Assembly: GCA_016214125.1 (NCBI GenBank)
Contig: JACRPC010000036.1
Coordinates: 1-64,000, forward strand
DNA from: Rhodospirillales bacterium
GTDB taxonomy: Bacteria > Pseudomonadota > Alphaproteobacteria > Rhodospirillales > WMHbin7
DNA: 64,000 bases
Direction of reading: 5' to 3'
Shown here: piece by piece, positions 18,401 to 26,227 of the stretch
How positions within the stretch are numbered: position 1 is the first letter of the stretch
Layout of the letters: each line of letters starts with the position of its first letter
Program-made: the position numbers and the translations under genes
The notes under the pieces: generated by a model
What the model was told of the DNA's origin: nothing
Database searches by the model: none
The model's input: only the letters and a program-made list of their open reading frames with translations

Positions 18401-18691
18401 GCCGGCATCATCGTACGCAATTCGATTCTCTTGGTCGATTTCATCCGCCACCGACTGGCCGAAGGGGCGGCACTGCGCGCCGCGCTGCTTGACGCCGGCG
18501 CGGTGCGGATCAAGCCGATCCTGCTCACCGCCCTGGCCGCCATGATCGGCGCCGCCTTCATCCTGGCCGATCCGATCTTCCAGGGCCTGGCGATCTCGAT
18601 GGTCTTCGGCCTGGCCAGTTCGACGGCGCTCACCCTCTTGGTGATTCCGGCCCTCTACATCTGGCGGCGCGACGACGGGCGTATGATTTAG
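15494..18691 (+). CDS. RND efflux transporter permease
   Basis: A 1065-residue inner-membrane proton antiporter of the AcrB/HAE family. Segments follow the usual plan: TM1, a large periplasmic loop, TM2-6, TM7, a second loop, TM8-12. The proton-relay acids are in IGILVDDAIVVVENIARHW. The final helices include GFIALAGIIVRNSILLVDFI. The substrate is unknown and could be drugs, metals or organic acids. It follows the adaptor gene with a 4-bp overlap. Confidence 0.9.
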   Translation: MSAKDDSQLGLSGRLARTFIDSKLTPLILLAALAAGLMALLALAREEEPQIRVPMVDILLTVNGYKAIDAAELVTKPLEDIVKGTDGVEHVYSRTEDDRVSVTARFQVGTDEDVATLRIHEQIRAHMADIPIGIPEPLIIGRGINDVAVLVITLSAKPEAALRWPDNALRTLAEELRHELVKVENVGLTYLVGGRQDQIRVEPDPEALSRLGITLNQLVEKVAHANRSFQVGAVTRADRHQPVVAGQTLMGIPDIGQLLIASRDGRPVYVQDVAKIVVGAEPFQHRSWHLAKGEAARPAVSLALAKRKGANAVTVSAELRQRLESLQGRLLPAEIEARITRDYGQTALEKADELLFHLAIATVSIVLLITWALGWREGLVVLVVIPTTILLTLFAAWLMGYTINRVSLFALIFSIGILVDDAIVVVENIARHWGLDPKADRMKAAVRAVAEVGNPTIVATLTIVAALLPMMFVSGLMGPYMSPIPANASSAMLFSFFVAVMITPWLLVRIARLGKGHVAHAPGDEGRLGRFYRRIAVKVIADRKTARRLVIWVGGATAAVCLLFVTQTVTVKLLPFDNKSEVQVVVDLPEGATLEATERVLMAAAKRVADLKELDSIQIQAGTAAPFNFNGLVRHSFLRANPELGDLQINLTPKDRRSRASHAIALEIRERLKGLEVPEGSSVKVVEVPPGPPVLATLLAEIYGPDAASRRATAQRVRNAFPAVDFVVDIDDSLGAATERLRIAIDAENLEHHDVEEQAVYDTVSALLGGVRVGYSQRGRGANPVEIAIGLPRRDLALDERLLATPVPTRPGGVVELGDVVSVRSEPASPALFRRDGHYAEMVTAELAGRFEAPIYGMLAVENVLAKMEWGAAGPPRIGYHGQPKDESRPSILWDGEWEITYVTFRDMGAAFGVALLGIYLLVVAQFASFRLPLVILVPVPLTLIGIVLGHALFNAPFTATSMIGFIALAGIIVRNSILLVDFIRHRLAEGAALRAALLDAGAVRIKPILLTALAAMIGAAFILADPIFQGLAISMVFGLASSTALTLLVIPALYIWRRDDGRMI

Positions 18692-18703
18692 GCCTCAATC
18701 GCC

Positions 18704-18757
18704 GGCGGGCGCCTCCGCGCCCGCCCGATCCTTGATGCATCAAAGGCATCGAGGATC
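18704..18757. terminator. Two hairpins between convergent genes
   Basis: GGCGGGCGC (18704-18712) pairs with GCGCCCGCC (18717-18725) around a 4-nt loop. Next, GATCCTTGATGC (18727-18738) pairs with GCATCGAGGATC (18746-18757), 11 of 12 positions. They lie between the RND operon and the convergent acyl-CoA synthetase gene and probably end transcription from both sides, although no long T-run is present. Confidence 0.55.
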
Positions 18758-18783
18758 GGACGAAAAGCGGCAGCCGATCGAAC

Positions 18784-20685
18784 CTAGCCCTTCTTGGCGT
18801 AGCCGACCGTGGTGAGCGCCTGTTCGATCTCGGGCAGGATGGCCGGATCGTCGATGGTGGCCGGCATCTTGTAGTCCTGCACGTCGGCGATCTTCTGCAT
18901 GGTGCCGCGCAGGATCTTGCCCGAACGGGTCTTGGGCAGGCGCTTGACCACCACCGCCGTCTTGAACGCGGCGACCGGGCCGATGCGGTCGCGCACCATG
19001 CCCACCACCTCCTTGACGATCTCGGCCTCGGTCTTCTTCACCCCGGCCTTCAGCACCAGAAAGCCCAGCGGCAACTGGCCCTTCATGGTGTCGGCGACCC
19101 CGATCACCGCGCATTCGGCGACGTCGGGATGGTTGGCCAGCACCTCTTCCATCGCCCCGGTCGACAGGCGGTGGCCGGCGACGTTGATGATGTCGTCGGT
19201 GCGGCTCATGACGTAAACATAGCCGTCCTCGTCGATGTAGCCGGCGTCGCCGGTCTTGTAGTAGCCGGGGAACTCCTCGAGATAGGAGGAGGTGAAGCGG
19301 GCGTCGGCGTTCCAAAGGGTCGGCAGCGAGCCGGGCGGCAGCGGCAGCTTGATCACCAGATTGCCGACCTGGCCGGCCTTGACCGGCTTGCAGCTCTCGT
19401 CGACCGTTTGGACATCCCAGCCGGGCACCGCCTTGGTGGGCGAGCCGGCCTTGACCGGGAAGCGCTCGAGGCCCATCGGATTGGCGCAGATCGGCCAACC
19501 GGTTTCGGTCTGCCACCAGTGATCGATCACCGGCACCTTGAGTATCTGCTCGGCCCAATGGAGCGTGTCGGGATCGCAGCGCTCGCCGGCCAGAAAGAGA
19601 ATGCGGAAGTGCTTGAGATCGTACTTCTTCAGGAACTCGCCGTTGGGGTCGTCGCGCTTGATGGCGCGGAAGGCGGTGGGCGCCGTGAACAGCGACACCA
19701 CCTTGTATTCGGAAATCACCCGCCAGAAGGCGCCGGCATCGGGCGTGCCGACCGGCTTGCCTTCATAGAGAACCGTGGTGCAGCCCTGGAGAAGCGGCGC
19801 GTAGACGATGTAGGAATGGCCGACCACCCAGCCGACGTCGGAGGCGGCCCAGAAAACCTCGCCCGGCTTGATGTCGTAGACGGTGGTCATCGATTTCTTG
19901 AGCGCCACCATGTGGCCGCCATTGTCGCGCACCACGCCCTTGGGCTGGCCGGTTGTGCCCGAGGTGTAGAGGATGTAGAGCGGATCGGTGGCCGCCACCG
20001 GCACGCAGGCGTGCGGGCTGGCGGCCTGGACGGCGGCGGCCCAATCGAGATCGCGTCCGGCGACCAGATCGGCCTTGGCCTCGGGCCTGGCCAGGATGAT
20101 GCAGCGGCTGGGCTTGTGCTCAGCCATCGCGATCGCGGCATCCAAAAGCGGCTTGTAGGGAATGACCTTGTTGACCTCGATGCCGCAGCTTGCCGAAACG
20201 ATCAGTTTCGGCTTGGCGTCGTTGAGCCGCGTCGCCAACTCGTTGGCGGCGAAGCCGCCGAACACCACGGAATGGATGGCGCCCAGCCGGGCCGAGGCCA
20301 GCATGGCGATGGCGGCTTCCGGCACCATCGGCATGTAGATGATCACCCGGTCGCCCTTGCCCACCCCTTCCTTGGCCATGGCGCCGGCAAAGAGGGCCAC
20401 CGCGTCCCTAAGTTGGCGGTAGGTGTAGGTGGCTTTCTTGTTGGTGACCGGGCTGTCATAGATCAGCGCCAACTGGTCGGCGCGCCCGCCTTCGACATGG
20501 CGATCGAGCGCGTTGTAGCAGGTGTTGGTCTGTGCCCCCACGAACCAGCGATAAAAGGGCGCCTTCGAGGCGTCGAGCACCTTGTCCCAAGGCTTAGTCC
20601 AGTGCAGGTCGCGGGCCGCTTCGCCCCAATAGCCCTCGGGATCGGCAAGCGATCGGGCGTGTTCCTGATCATAGCGCTTGGTCAT
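18784..20685 (-). CDS. prpE: Propionyl-CoA (or acetyl-CoA) synthetase
   Basis: A 633-residue AMP-forming ligase. The P-loop is YTSGTTGQPKG. The strings FWAASDVGWVVGHSYIVYAP, GKPVGTPDAGAFWRV and DHWWQTETGW follow the PrpE/ACSS3 pattern more closely than Acs. TGDAGYIDEDGYVYVMSRTD and the catalytic lysine region LPKTRSGKILRGTM complete the C-terminal domain. ATG 20685 has GGAAGGAG upstream. It activates short-chain acids to CoA esters in the cytoplasm. Propionate is the likelier substrate, though the acetate/propionate choice needs an assay. Confidence 0.8.
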   Translation of the reverse strand: MTKRYDQEHARSLADPEGYWGEAARDLHWTKPWDKVLDASKAPFYRWFVGAQTNTCYNALDRHVEGGRADQLALIYDSPVTNKKATYTYRQLRDAVALFAGAMAKEGVGKGDRVIIYMPMVPEAAIAMLASARLGAIHSVVFGGFAANELATRLNDAKPKLIVSASCGIEVNKVIPYKPLLDAAIAMAEHKPSRCIILARPEAKADLVAGRDLDWAAAVQAASPHACVPVAATDPLYILYTSGTTGQPKGVVRDNGGHMVALKKSMTTVYDIKPGEVFWAASDVGWVVGHSYIVYAPLLQGCTTVLYEGKPVGTPDAGAFWRVISEYKVVSLFTAPTAFRAIKRDDPNGEFLKKYDLKHFRILFLAGERCDPDTLHWAEQILKVPVIDHWWQTETGWPICANPMGLERFPVKAGSPTKAVPGWDVQTVDESCKPVKAGQVGNLVIKLPLPPGSLPTLWNADARFTSSYLEEFPGYYKTGDAGYIDEDGYVYVMSRTDDIINVAGHRLSTGAMEEVLANHPDVAECAVIGVADTMKGQLPLGFLVLKAGVKKTEAEIVKEVVGMVRDRIGPVAAFKTAVVVKRLPKTRSGKILRGTMQKIADVQDYKMPATIDDPAILPEIEQALTTVGYAKKG

Positions 20686-20779
20686 GGCGGACGGCTCCTT
20701 CCCCCGGTTTGATGGGCGTTTCTGACTTGGTTGTGGCAAGCGGAGGGGCCGCCGTCAAGCCGGCTTGGCCAGCCCGTTG

Positions 20780-20814
20780 AAAAAACAAAGGGCCGGCGCG
20801 GGGCCGGCCCTTTG
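20780..20814 (-). terminator. Rho-independent terminator of the DUF465 gene
   Basis: CAAAGGGCCGGC and GCCGGCCCTTTG form a perfect 12-bp stem with a 5-nt loop (20786-20814). On the minus strand TTTTTT follows directly (20785-20780). It ends transcription of the small gene at 20838-21002. Confidence 0.9.
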
Positions 20815-20837
20815 CGATCGCATCCCGAGAGGCCGCT

Positions 20838-21002
20838 TCAGGCGCTCAATCGGTGGATCTCGTCCTTGACGCGCAGCTTTTGGCGCTTCAATTCGGTAAT
20901 CGCGACATCGTCCGGATGCGGACGGTTGTTCTCATCTTCGATTTGATTTTCAAGATCGGCATGCTTGTGCCGAAGAGCCGACAAACGGTCCTCAATGCTC
21001 AT
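20838..21002 (-). CDS. DUF465 / YdcH-family small protein
   Basis: A 54-residue protein beginning MSIEDRLSALRHKHADLE and ending in ELKRQKLRVKDEIHRLSA. It is an all-helical YdcH/DUF465 member whose role is not established. GGAGG lies 6 nt before the ATG and a strong terminator follows the stop. A second family member is at 23295-23501. Confidence 0.85.
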   Translation of the reverse strand: MSIEDRLSALRHKHADLENQIEDENNRPHPDDVAITELKRQKLRVKDEIHRLSA

Positions 21003-21138
21003 TACGAACCTCCTCTGGTAATGACGAGGGACGATGGGCTCATTCTATGCCAAGCCGCCGGGCCAAAAAAGTCCCATTATTTTGCTAGTTTTTTCAACAG
21101 GTTATAAAATGGTCATTCTGCTGCAGTGCAGCGGGGCG

Positions 21139-21702
21139 CTATTCGGCCTTTCGTGATTTTTTCCATTGCCCCCAATCGATCGGCAAAGGGTCGGTCGTGT
21201 CCAGGTGAAGGGCGTCCGCCTCCTTGAGGCGATCGGTGAAGACCACCAGGATCGAGCCCTTGAACCGGGCGCTGGGTGCAATCAACCCGTCGAAGCCGAG
21301 GAAGTAGGCCGCGTCGGCGATGTCCTGGGTTCGCTCGTAACGATGCTCGCGGTAACGCGCGACATCGACGCCAAGCCGGGCCAACTGTTCGAAATCCTGA
21401 AGGCGAAGCACCTTCGCCAAACGCACCGAGAGGCGATGGGTGAAAAAGCGGATCTTGGAGGGAAAGACCGGCTGGCTCGACAAGAGGGCGAAAACTTCCG
21501 CGACTGCGCCCTCCCGCTCGAACGCCGTGTACATCACATCGAAGCGATTGTTGCACCAGCGGCTCTGCGAGGGCGCTCCCAGGATCGGATCGCGGCCCTC
21601 GCGCACCACCCGCCAGACGCTTTCCTCGATCGCTTCGCCCTTGAAGGCGTCGATCGCATCGAGAAGGGTGAGATCGCGGGGCGTCGAGGCGTTGCGGGCC
21701 AC
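21139..21702 (-). CDS. RES-domain toxin of an Xre-RES module
   Basis: A 187-residue RES-domain protein. Visible family features are an N-terminal WRVV, SRWCNNRFDVMYTAFE around the conserved Arg and Tyr, and a C-terminal acidic/serine region (GFDGLIAPSARFKGSILVVF). Characterised RES toxins degrade NAD+ by hydrolysis or phosphorolysis. The gene starts with GTG 1 nt after the antitoxin stop, so the two are translated together. Confidence 0.85.
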   Translation of the reverse strand: MARNASTPRDLTLLDAIDAFKGEAIEESVWRVVREGRDPILGAPSQSRWCNNRFDVMYTAFEREGAVAEVFALLSSQPVFPSKIRFFTHRLSVRLAKVLRLQDFEQLARLGVDVARYREHRYERTQDIADAAYFLGFDGLIAPSARFKGSILVVFTDRLKEADALHLDTTDPLPIDWGQWKKSRKAE

Positions 21703-21703
21703 G

Positions 21704-22060
21704 CTAGGTATAGGCCCCCTCGTCCAAGCTTTCGATCACCGCCAAGACATCCTCGGTGCGGCCGGTGTTGATGAGATCGATCGCCCTTTCGCCCTGGAGC
21801 ATCGGATGGGGCGTATGCAGCCAAAGCCTGGTCTCGTCGGGGGAATAGAAATCCGACAGCCGATCGACCACATAACGCAGTTCGGCGATCTTGGTCTGGG
21901 TTTTCAGGTCCGGGGTCGATTTGCCGCTCGACCAGCGCGAAACCGTGGCCGGCGAGGTGGCGACGATGTTGGCAATGTCCTTGCCCTGCAACCCGCCGGT
22001 GGTGCGGAGATCATCAAGAATTCGTGCCAATGCGGTGGCCATGGCCGTCGCGCCCTTCAT
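21704..22060 (-). CDS. Xre/MbcA/ParS-type antitoxin
   Basis: A 118-residue partner of the RES toxin. A helix-turn-helix (KDIANIVATSPATVSRWSSGKSTP) is followed by the DUF2384-type toxin-binding region (HPMLQGERAIDLINTGRTEDVLAVIE). It would block the toxin active site and repress the operon. ATG 22060 lacks a clear ribosome-binding site; ATG 22042, with GAAGGG upstream, is a reasonable alternative start. Confidence 0.85.
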   Translation of the reverse strand: MKGATAMATALARILDDLRTTGGLQGKDIANIVATSPATVSRWSSGKSTPDLKTQTKIAELRYVVDRLSDFYSPDETRLWLHTPHPMLQGERAIDLINTGRTEDVLAVIESLDEGAYT

Positions 22061-22083
22061 AAAGTGTCAGGCGCCAATATTAC

Positions 22084-22106
22084 ATTATAATTTCATAAAA
22101 TGAAAT
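22084..22106 (-). promoter_or_regulatory. Autoregulated promoter of the Xre-RES operon
   Basis: A perfect -10 box TATAAT lies on the minus strand (22089-22084). Directly upstream ATTTCAT (22090-22096) and ATGAAAT (22100-22106) form a perfect 7-bp dyad with a 3-nt spacer, placed where the -35/-10 spacer would be. Binding of the Xre antitoxin here would block RNA polymerase. Confidence 0.6.
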
Positions 22107-22129
22107 AATGAAACCAATATGCAACCACG

Positions 22130-23227
22130 CTACCCCGCCACCTCGCCGACATAAATGCCAAGCCCCCTTGCGGTGCGGACCATCGGGCCGAAGGGGTCGC
22201 AATAGCGCGTCACCCCGGCCACCGCTTCCAAGGGCACTTCGATGACGCCGCGATCCTGCCAGCCGACCATGCGGTCGAAGCGGCGCTGATGCACCAGATC
22301 GACGGCATGGACGCCGAAGGCCGAGGCGAGCACGCGGTCGCGCATCGAGGGAATGCCGCCGCGCTGAACGTGGCCCAGCACGGTGTAGCGGGTCTCGGCC
22401 TTGACCAGATCGGCCAGCTTGTCGGAGAGGTAATGGGCGATGCCGCCATAGCGCGACTGGCCGCCGCCATGGGCGACGGTGACCGGCTCGCCATCCTCGG
22501 TCTTCACCCCTTCCGCCACCACCACCAGCCCATGCTTGCGGCCCTCGGCCAACAGGCTGGAGAGCTTCTTGGTCATGCCTTCGAGCGAATAGGGGATTTC
22601 CGGAATCAGGATGACGTCGGCGCCGCCGGCGACGCCGGCATGAAGCGCGATGTGGCCGGCGTCGCGGCCCATCACTTCCAGGATCATCACCCGGTGATGG
22701 CTGGCCGCCGTCGGCATCAGCCGGTCCAACGCCTCGACCGCCACCTCGACGCCGGTGGAGAAGCCGACCGCGTATTCCGTAAGATGGACGTCGTTGTCGA
22801 TGGTCTTGGGCACCGCCACCAGGTTCCAATTGCCCTTCTGCGCCAGCTTGCGCAGGATGCGCAGCGAGCCGTCGCCGCCGATGGCGATCAAGGCATCGAG
22901 GCCCAATTCGCGGTAACCGGCGATCACCTCGTCGGAACGGTCCTTCTTGCTGCCGTCGGGCATCGGATAGGCGAAGGGGTCGCCCTTGTTAATGGTGCCC
23001 AGGATGGTGCCGCCCAACCGCAACAGATCGGTGTCGGTGTCGAGCGCCAGATCGAGTTCCTGATAGGCCAGCGGCCGGTTCATCAGCCCCAGCGTACCGT
23101 CCTTGATCCCCATCACCTGCCATCCGTAGGAGGAGATGGCCCGGCGCACCACGGCGCGGATGACGGCGTTCAAGCCGGCGCAATCGCCGCCCGAGGTGAG
23201 GATGCCGATCTTACGGATGGGTTGCAT
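22130..23227 (-). CDS. pfkA: 6-phosphofructokinase
   Basis: A 365-residue phosphofructokinase of the group III type. The motifs are GILTSGGDCAGLNAVIRAVV, IGGDGSLRIL, VPKTIDNDV and MGRDAGHIALHAG. The second Gly of GGDGS at the E. coli 104 position favours ATP over pyrophosphate, while PKTIDND carries Lys at the 124 position as in group III enzymes. ATG 23227 is preceded by GGGAG. The enzyme phosphorylates fructose 6-phosphate in glycolysis. The phosphoryl donor should be tested. Confidence 0.9.
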   Translation of the reverse strand: MQPIRKIGILTSGGDCAGLNAVIRAVVRRAISSYGWQVMGIKDGTLGLMNRPLAYQELDLALDTDTDLLRLGGTILGTINKGDPFAYPMPDGSKKDRSDEVIAGYRELGLDALIAIGGDGSLRILRKLAQKGNWNLVAVPKTIDNDVHLTEYAVGFSTGVEVAVEALDRLMPTAASHHRVMILEVMGRDAGHIALHAGVAGGADVILIPEIPYSLEGMTKKLSSLLAEGRKHGLVVVAEGVKTEDGEPVTVAHGGGQSRYGGIAHYLSDKLADLVKAETRYTVLGHVQRGGIPSMRDRVLASAFGVHAVDLVHQRRFDRMVGWQDRGVIEVPLEAVAGVTRYCDPFGPMVRTARGLGIYVGEVAG

Positions 23228-23294
23228 GTGTTGAACTCCCTTTTGTTCCCGGGGGTCTACCCCGCCGCCGGGCTTTTGGCCTATACTGGCCCCC

Positions 23295-23501
23295 ATGATC
23301 GACGACACGCAAGAAGAACTCAAGCGCAAGCTGGCCCAGCTCAAGATCGAGCACCGCGACCTGGACGACGTCATCGCCCGCTTGTCCGAAACGGCGCCGC
23401 TCGATCAATTGCAGATGCAGCGCCTGAAAAAGCGCAAATTGCTGCTCAAGGACCAGATCATTCGCATCGAAAACCTGCTGCTGCCCGACATCATCGCCTG
23501 A
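23295..23501 (+). CDS. DUF465-family small protein
   Basis: A 68-residue helical protein (MIDDTQEELKRKLAQLKIEH...) with the DUF465 core MQRLKKRKLLLKDQIIRIEN. It is divergent from phosphofructokinase. Together with 20838-21002 it makes two paralogs about 2.5 kb apart. The function is unknown. Confidence 0.8.
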   Translation: MIDDTQEELKRKLAQLKIEHRDLDDVIARLSETAPLDQLQMQRLKKRKLLLKDQIIRIENLLLPDIIA

Positions 23502-23560
23502 TCCGGCGGCGGGTCGGGTGGCGGGTGTCCGGATCGTGGACTTTCCGGACCCGTCGCTTT

Positions 23561-23605
23561 GTTGACAGACGAGTCAACGGCTCGCATCATTCGATTGTCG
23601 GACAA
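23561..23605. promoter_or_regulatory. Two dyads upstream of the NitT/TauT-type transporter
   Basis: GTTGAC (23561-23566) and GTCAAC (23573-23578) form a perfect inverted repeat with a 6-nt spacer. TTGTC-G-GACAA (23595-23605) is a second perfect palindrome, close to the TTGTnnnACAA type bound by FadR-subfamily GntR regulators. Both lie about 90-135 bp before the ATPase gene. No regulator gene is adjacent. Confidence 0.4.
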
Positions 23606-23696
23606 AGAAGCCGGCGGGGCAAAACTTCACCGGGAGGATCGGGCGCGTGCCAAGCGGCTGTCGCGGAAAGACGTTGTTAGCGGTTCGAGGCTCGGC

Positions 23697-24500
23697 ATGA
23701 GCGCGGGCGCGTTGGCGGTCGAGCATGTCGGCAAGCGGTTCGTGACCCCCCAGGGCACCGTCACCGCCGTCGAGGACGTGTCGTTTTCGGTCAAAAAGGG
23801 CGAATTCGTATCGATCATCGGCCCTTCGGGCTGCGGCAAATCGACCCTGTTCGCCATCATCGGCGGCCTGCTCGACCAGTATGAGGGCCGCGTGCTGGTC
23901 GACGGCCATACCGTCGATGGCGCCCATCACGACATCGGCATGGTCTTCCAGGAGGAATCGACCTTTCCCTGGCGCACCACCATCGAGAACATCGCCTTTC
24001 CCTTGGAAGTGGCCGGCATGCCCAAGAAGGAGCGGCTGGAGAAGGCGGTGCATTTCCTGGAATTGGTCGGGCTCACCGATTTCGCGCACCGCTACCCTTC
24101 CGAACTGTCGGGCGGCATGCGCCAGCGCACCGCCATGGCGCGCACGCTGGCCTTCGAGCCCAAGATTCTTTTGATGGACGAACCCTTCGCCGCCTTGGAC
24201 GAGCAGACCCGCCTGCTTCTGGGCGATCAGGTGCTGCGCATCTGGCGCGAACTCAACCAGACCACGCTTTTGATCACCCACAACATCACCGAGGCGGTGC
24301 AATTGAGCGACCGGGTGTTGGTGATGACCTATCGGCCCGGCCGCCTGAAGCGCGAAGTACCGATCGACCTGCCCCGGCCGCGCAGTTCCGAGGTGGTGGG
24401 CAGCGTCGCGTTCGGCCAATTGGTCGGGCAAATCTGGAAGGACCTGCGCGAGGAGGCCTCGCGCGGCATGAAGGCAACCGAGGGAGGACGCAATGATTAG
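23697..24500 (+). CDS. NitT/TauT-type ABC transporter ATPase
   Basis: A 267-residue ATPase. Walker A is GPSGCGKST, the Q-loop is GMVFQEESTFPWRT, the signature is LSGGMRQR and Walker B is ILLMDEPFAALD. The Q-loop sequence and the HNITEAVQLSDRVLVM segment match SsuB/TauB/NrtD-type importers. ATG 23697 with GAGG upstream fits the usual length; an in-frame extension to 23559 lacks family similarity. It is first in a four-gene operon. Confidence 0.88.
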   Translation: MSAGALAVEHVGKRFVTPQGTVTAVEDVSFSVKKGEFVSIIGPSGCGKSTLFAIIGGLLDQYEGRVLVDGHTVDGAHHDIGMVFQEESTFPWRTTIENIAFPLEVAGMPKKERLEKAVHFLELVGLTDFAHRYPSELSGGMRQRTAMARTLAFEPKILLMDEPFAALDEQTRLLLGDQVLRIWRELNQTTLLITHNITEAVQLSDRVLVMTYRPGRLKREVPIDLPRPRSSEVVGSVAFGQLVGQIWKDLREEASRGMKATEGGRND

Positions 24501-25452
24501 GCAAAGAACGCGTTTGGGACTGTTGGCGGCGGGATTGGCGCTTTTCGTGGCCGCTCCGGCCGAAGCCGAAACCTTGAAGGTGGCCTCGTCGCATCGCGGC
24601 GTCTGGGACACCTCGATCGTCTATATGGGCAACGAGCAGGGATTCTTCAAAGCCGAAGGGCTGGAGCTGGAAATCCTCTGGACCAGCGGCAGCGGCGAAA
24701 CTCAGCAGGCGGTGGTGTCGGGCAGCGTCGATGTCGGCGTCGGCGGTGGCACCATGGGCGTCATGGGCGCTTTTGTGAAGGGTGCGCCGGTGCGCATCAT
24801 CTCGGCCTGCATGACCGGAGCCTCGGACACCTTTTGGTACGTCAAGGCGGACAGCCCGATCAAGAGCTTTGCCGACGTCGCCGACAAGACGGTGGCGGTG
24901 TCGACCAACGGCTCCTCGGCGCATCTGACCGCCCTGGCCCTGATCGACCAGGCCAAGGTGAAGGCGAAAACGGTGCCCACCGGTTCGCCGCCCGCCACCC
25001 TGATCCAGGCGATGAGCGGCCAGGTCGATGTCGGCTGGTCGCTGCCGCCGATCGGCTTCGAGCAGATCGAGCAGGGCAAGATCCGCATCATCGGGCGCGG
25101 CCAGGACGTGCCGGCGCTGCGCAACCAGACGGTGCGCAACCTGATCGCCAACGCCAACGCCACCAAGAACAAGCGCGACGCGCTGGTGCGCTTCCTCAGG
25201 GCCTATCAGAAGACCATCGACTGGGCCTACACCAACGACAAATCGATCGAATATCTGGCCGAGGGCGCCAAGACCACGGTGGCGATGGCCAAGCGCACGC
25301 GCGACGAATTCTATCCCAAGGACGTGATGCGCCTGGGGCCGCCCAAAGGCCTGGAGGACAGCATGCGCCAGGCGGTGGAATACAAATACATTCCGGCGCC
25401 CCTGACCGAGGCCCAGCAAAAGGAGCTGTTTGAAATCCTGATCAACAACTAA
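24493..25452 (+). CDS. NitT/TauT-type substrate-binding protein
   Basis: A 319-residue periplasmic protein with a signal peptide ending AAPAEAE, followed by an NMT1/SsuA-like fold (SHRGVWDTSIVYMGNEQGFFKAEGLELE, VGGGTMGVMGAFVKGAPVRI, TNGSSAHLTALALIDQAKVK). The family includes binding proteins for sulfonates, nitrate, pyrimidine precursors and aromatic acids. The ligand here is unknown. The start overlaps the ATPase gene by 8 bp. Confidence 0.85.
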   Translation: MIRQRTRLGLLAAGLALFVAAPAEAETLKVASSHRGVWDTSIVYMGNEQGFFKAEGLELEILWTSGSGETQQAVVSGSVDVGVGGGTMGVMGAFVKGAPVRIISACMTGASDTFWYVKADSPIKSFADVADKTVAVSTNGSSAHLTALALIDQAKVKAKTVPTGSPPATLIQAMSGQVDVGWSLPPIGFEQIEQGKIRIIGRGQDVPALRNQTVRNLIANANATKNKRDALVRFLRAYQKTIDWAYTNDKSIEYLAEGAKTTVAMAKRTRDEFYPKDVMRLGPPKGLEDSMRQAVEYKYIPAPLTEAQQKELFEILINN

Positions 25453-25474
25453 ACGCGATCGGGATTGGCTTGCG

Positions 25475-26227
25475 ATGAAGGCCTGGCTGCATCGTCCCGC
25501 CCTTTGGGTTCTGCCTTTCCTGGTCTTGGGATTGGCCGCCCAGGAGGCGGGGGTGCGGCTGGGTTTCATTCCCCAGGTGATGATCGCCGCGCCCACCGCC
25601 ATCCTGGGCAAGATGCCGATGCTGGTGGCGGAAGAAGAACTGCTCGAACGCATCGGCCTCACCTTCGGCCTCACCTTCGCCGCCGCCGCGCTGGCCATTC
25701 TGGCGGGCGTACCGGTGGGGTGGGCGCTGCACCGCTTCCGTCTGCTCAACCGCGCCTATGAAAGCTGGTTCGTGGGGCTGGGCGCCGCGCCGCTTATTCT
25801 GCTCTATCCCCTCTTCCTGGTGATGTTCGGGCGCAATCTCTTCACCATCACTCTGATGGGGTTCATGGTGGCGGTGATTCCGGTGGTGCTCAAGACCCGC
25901 GAGGGCATGGATGGGGTGCGGCCGGTGCTGATCGCGGTCGGCAAGAGCTTCAAGCTTTCCGGCCTGCGCCTGTTCTGGAAAGTGCAGTTCCCCGCCGCGG
26001 TGCCGGTGATCTTCACCGGCATCCGGTTGGGGCTGATCGTCTCGCTCATCAACATCGTCGCCTTGGAATTCCTGGTCAACATCGGCGGCCTGGGTCGCCT
26101 GATCAACGATTTGGCCGAGCGTTTCGAGACCGCCGCCATGTACGGCGCCATCGGCTTCGTGGTGGCGATCAGCGTCACCTTCTTCGTGCTCACCGAGCGG
26201 ATCGAGCTATGGCTGCGCCCCAAGTGA
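25475..26227 (+). CDS. NitT/TauT-type ABC permease
   Basis: A 250-residue inner-membrane permease with about six hydrophobic segments. It has the ATPase-contact (EAA) loop around VGKSFKLSGLRLFWKVQFPA and the C-terminal EFLVNIGGLGRLINDLAERF. It forms the channel with the next permease, whose gene overlaps it by 19 bp. Confidence 0.85.
   Translation: MKAWLHRPALWVLPFLVLGLAAQEAGVRLGFIPQVMIAAPTAILGKMPMLVAEEELLERIGLTFGLTFAAAALAILAGVPVGWALHRFRLLNRAYESWFVGLGAAPLILLYPLFLVMFGRNLFTITLMGFMVAVIPVVLKTREGMDGVRPVLIAVGKSFKLSGLRLFWKVQFPAAVPVIFTGIRLGLIVSLINIVALEFLVNIGGLGRLINDLAERFETAAMYGAIGFVVAISVTFFVLTERIELWLRPK

Noticed and set aside
15383-18451. A 1022-codon open frame antisense to the RND permease
   Set aside because: Its product is His/Gln/Asp/Gly-rich without membrane segments or motifs, the usual antisense shadow of a GC-rich membrane-protein gene.
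22130-23374. Phosphofructokinase starting at 23374
   Set aside because: The first 49 residues are unlike the family and overlap the divergent DUF465 gene. ATG 23227 has a good ribosome-binding site and begins the conserved domain.
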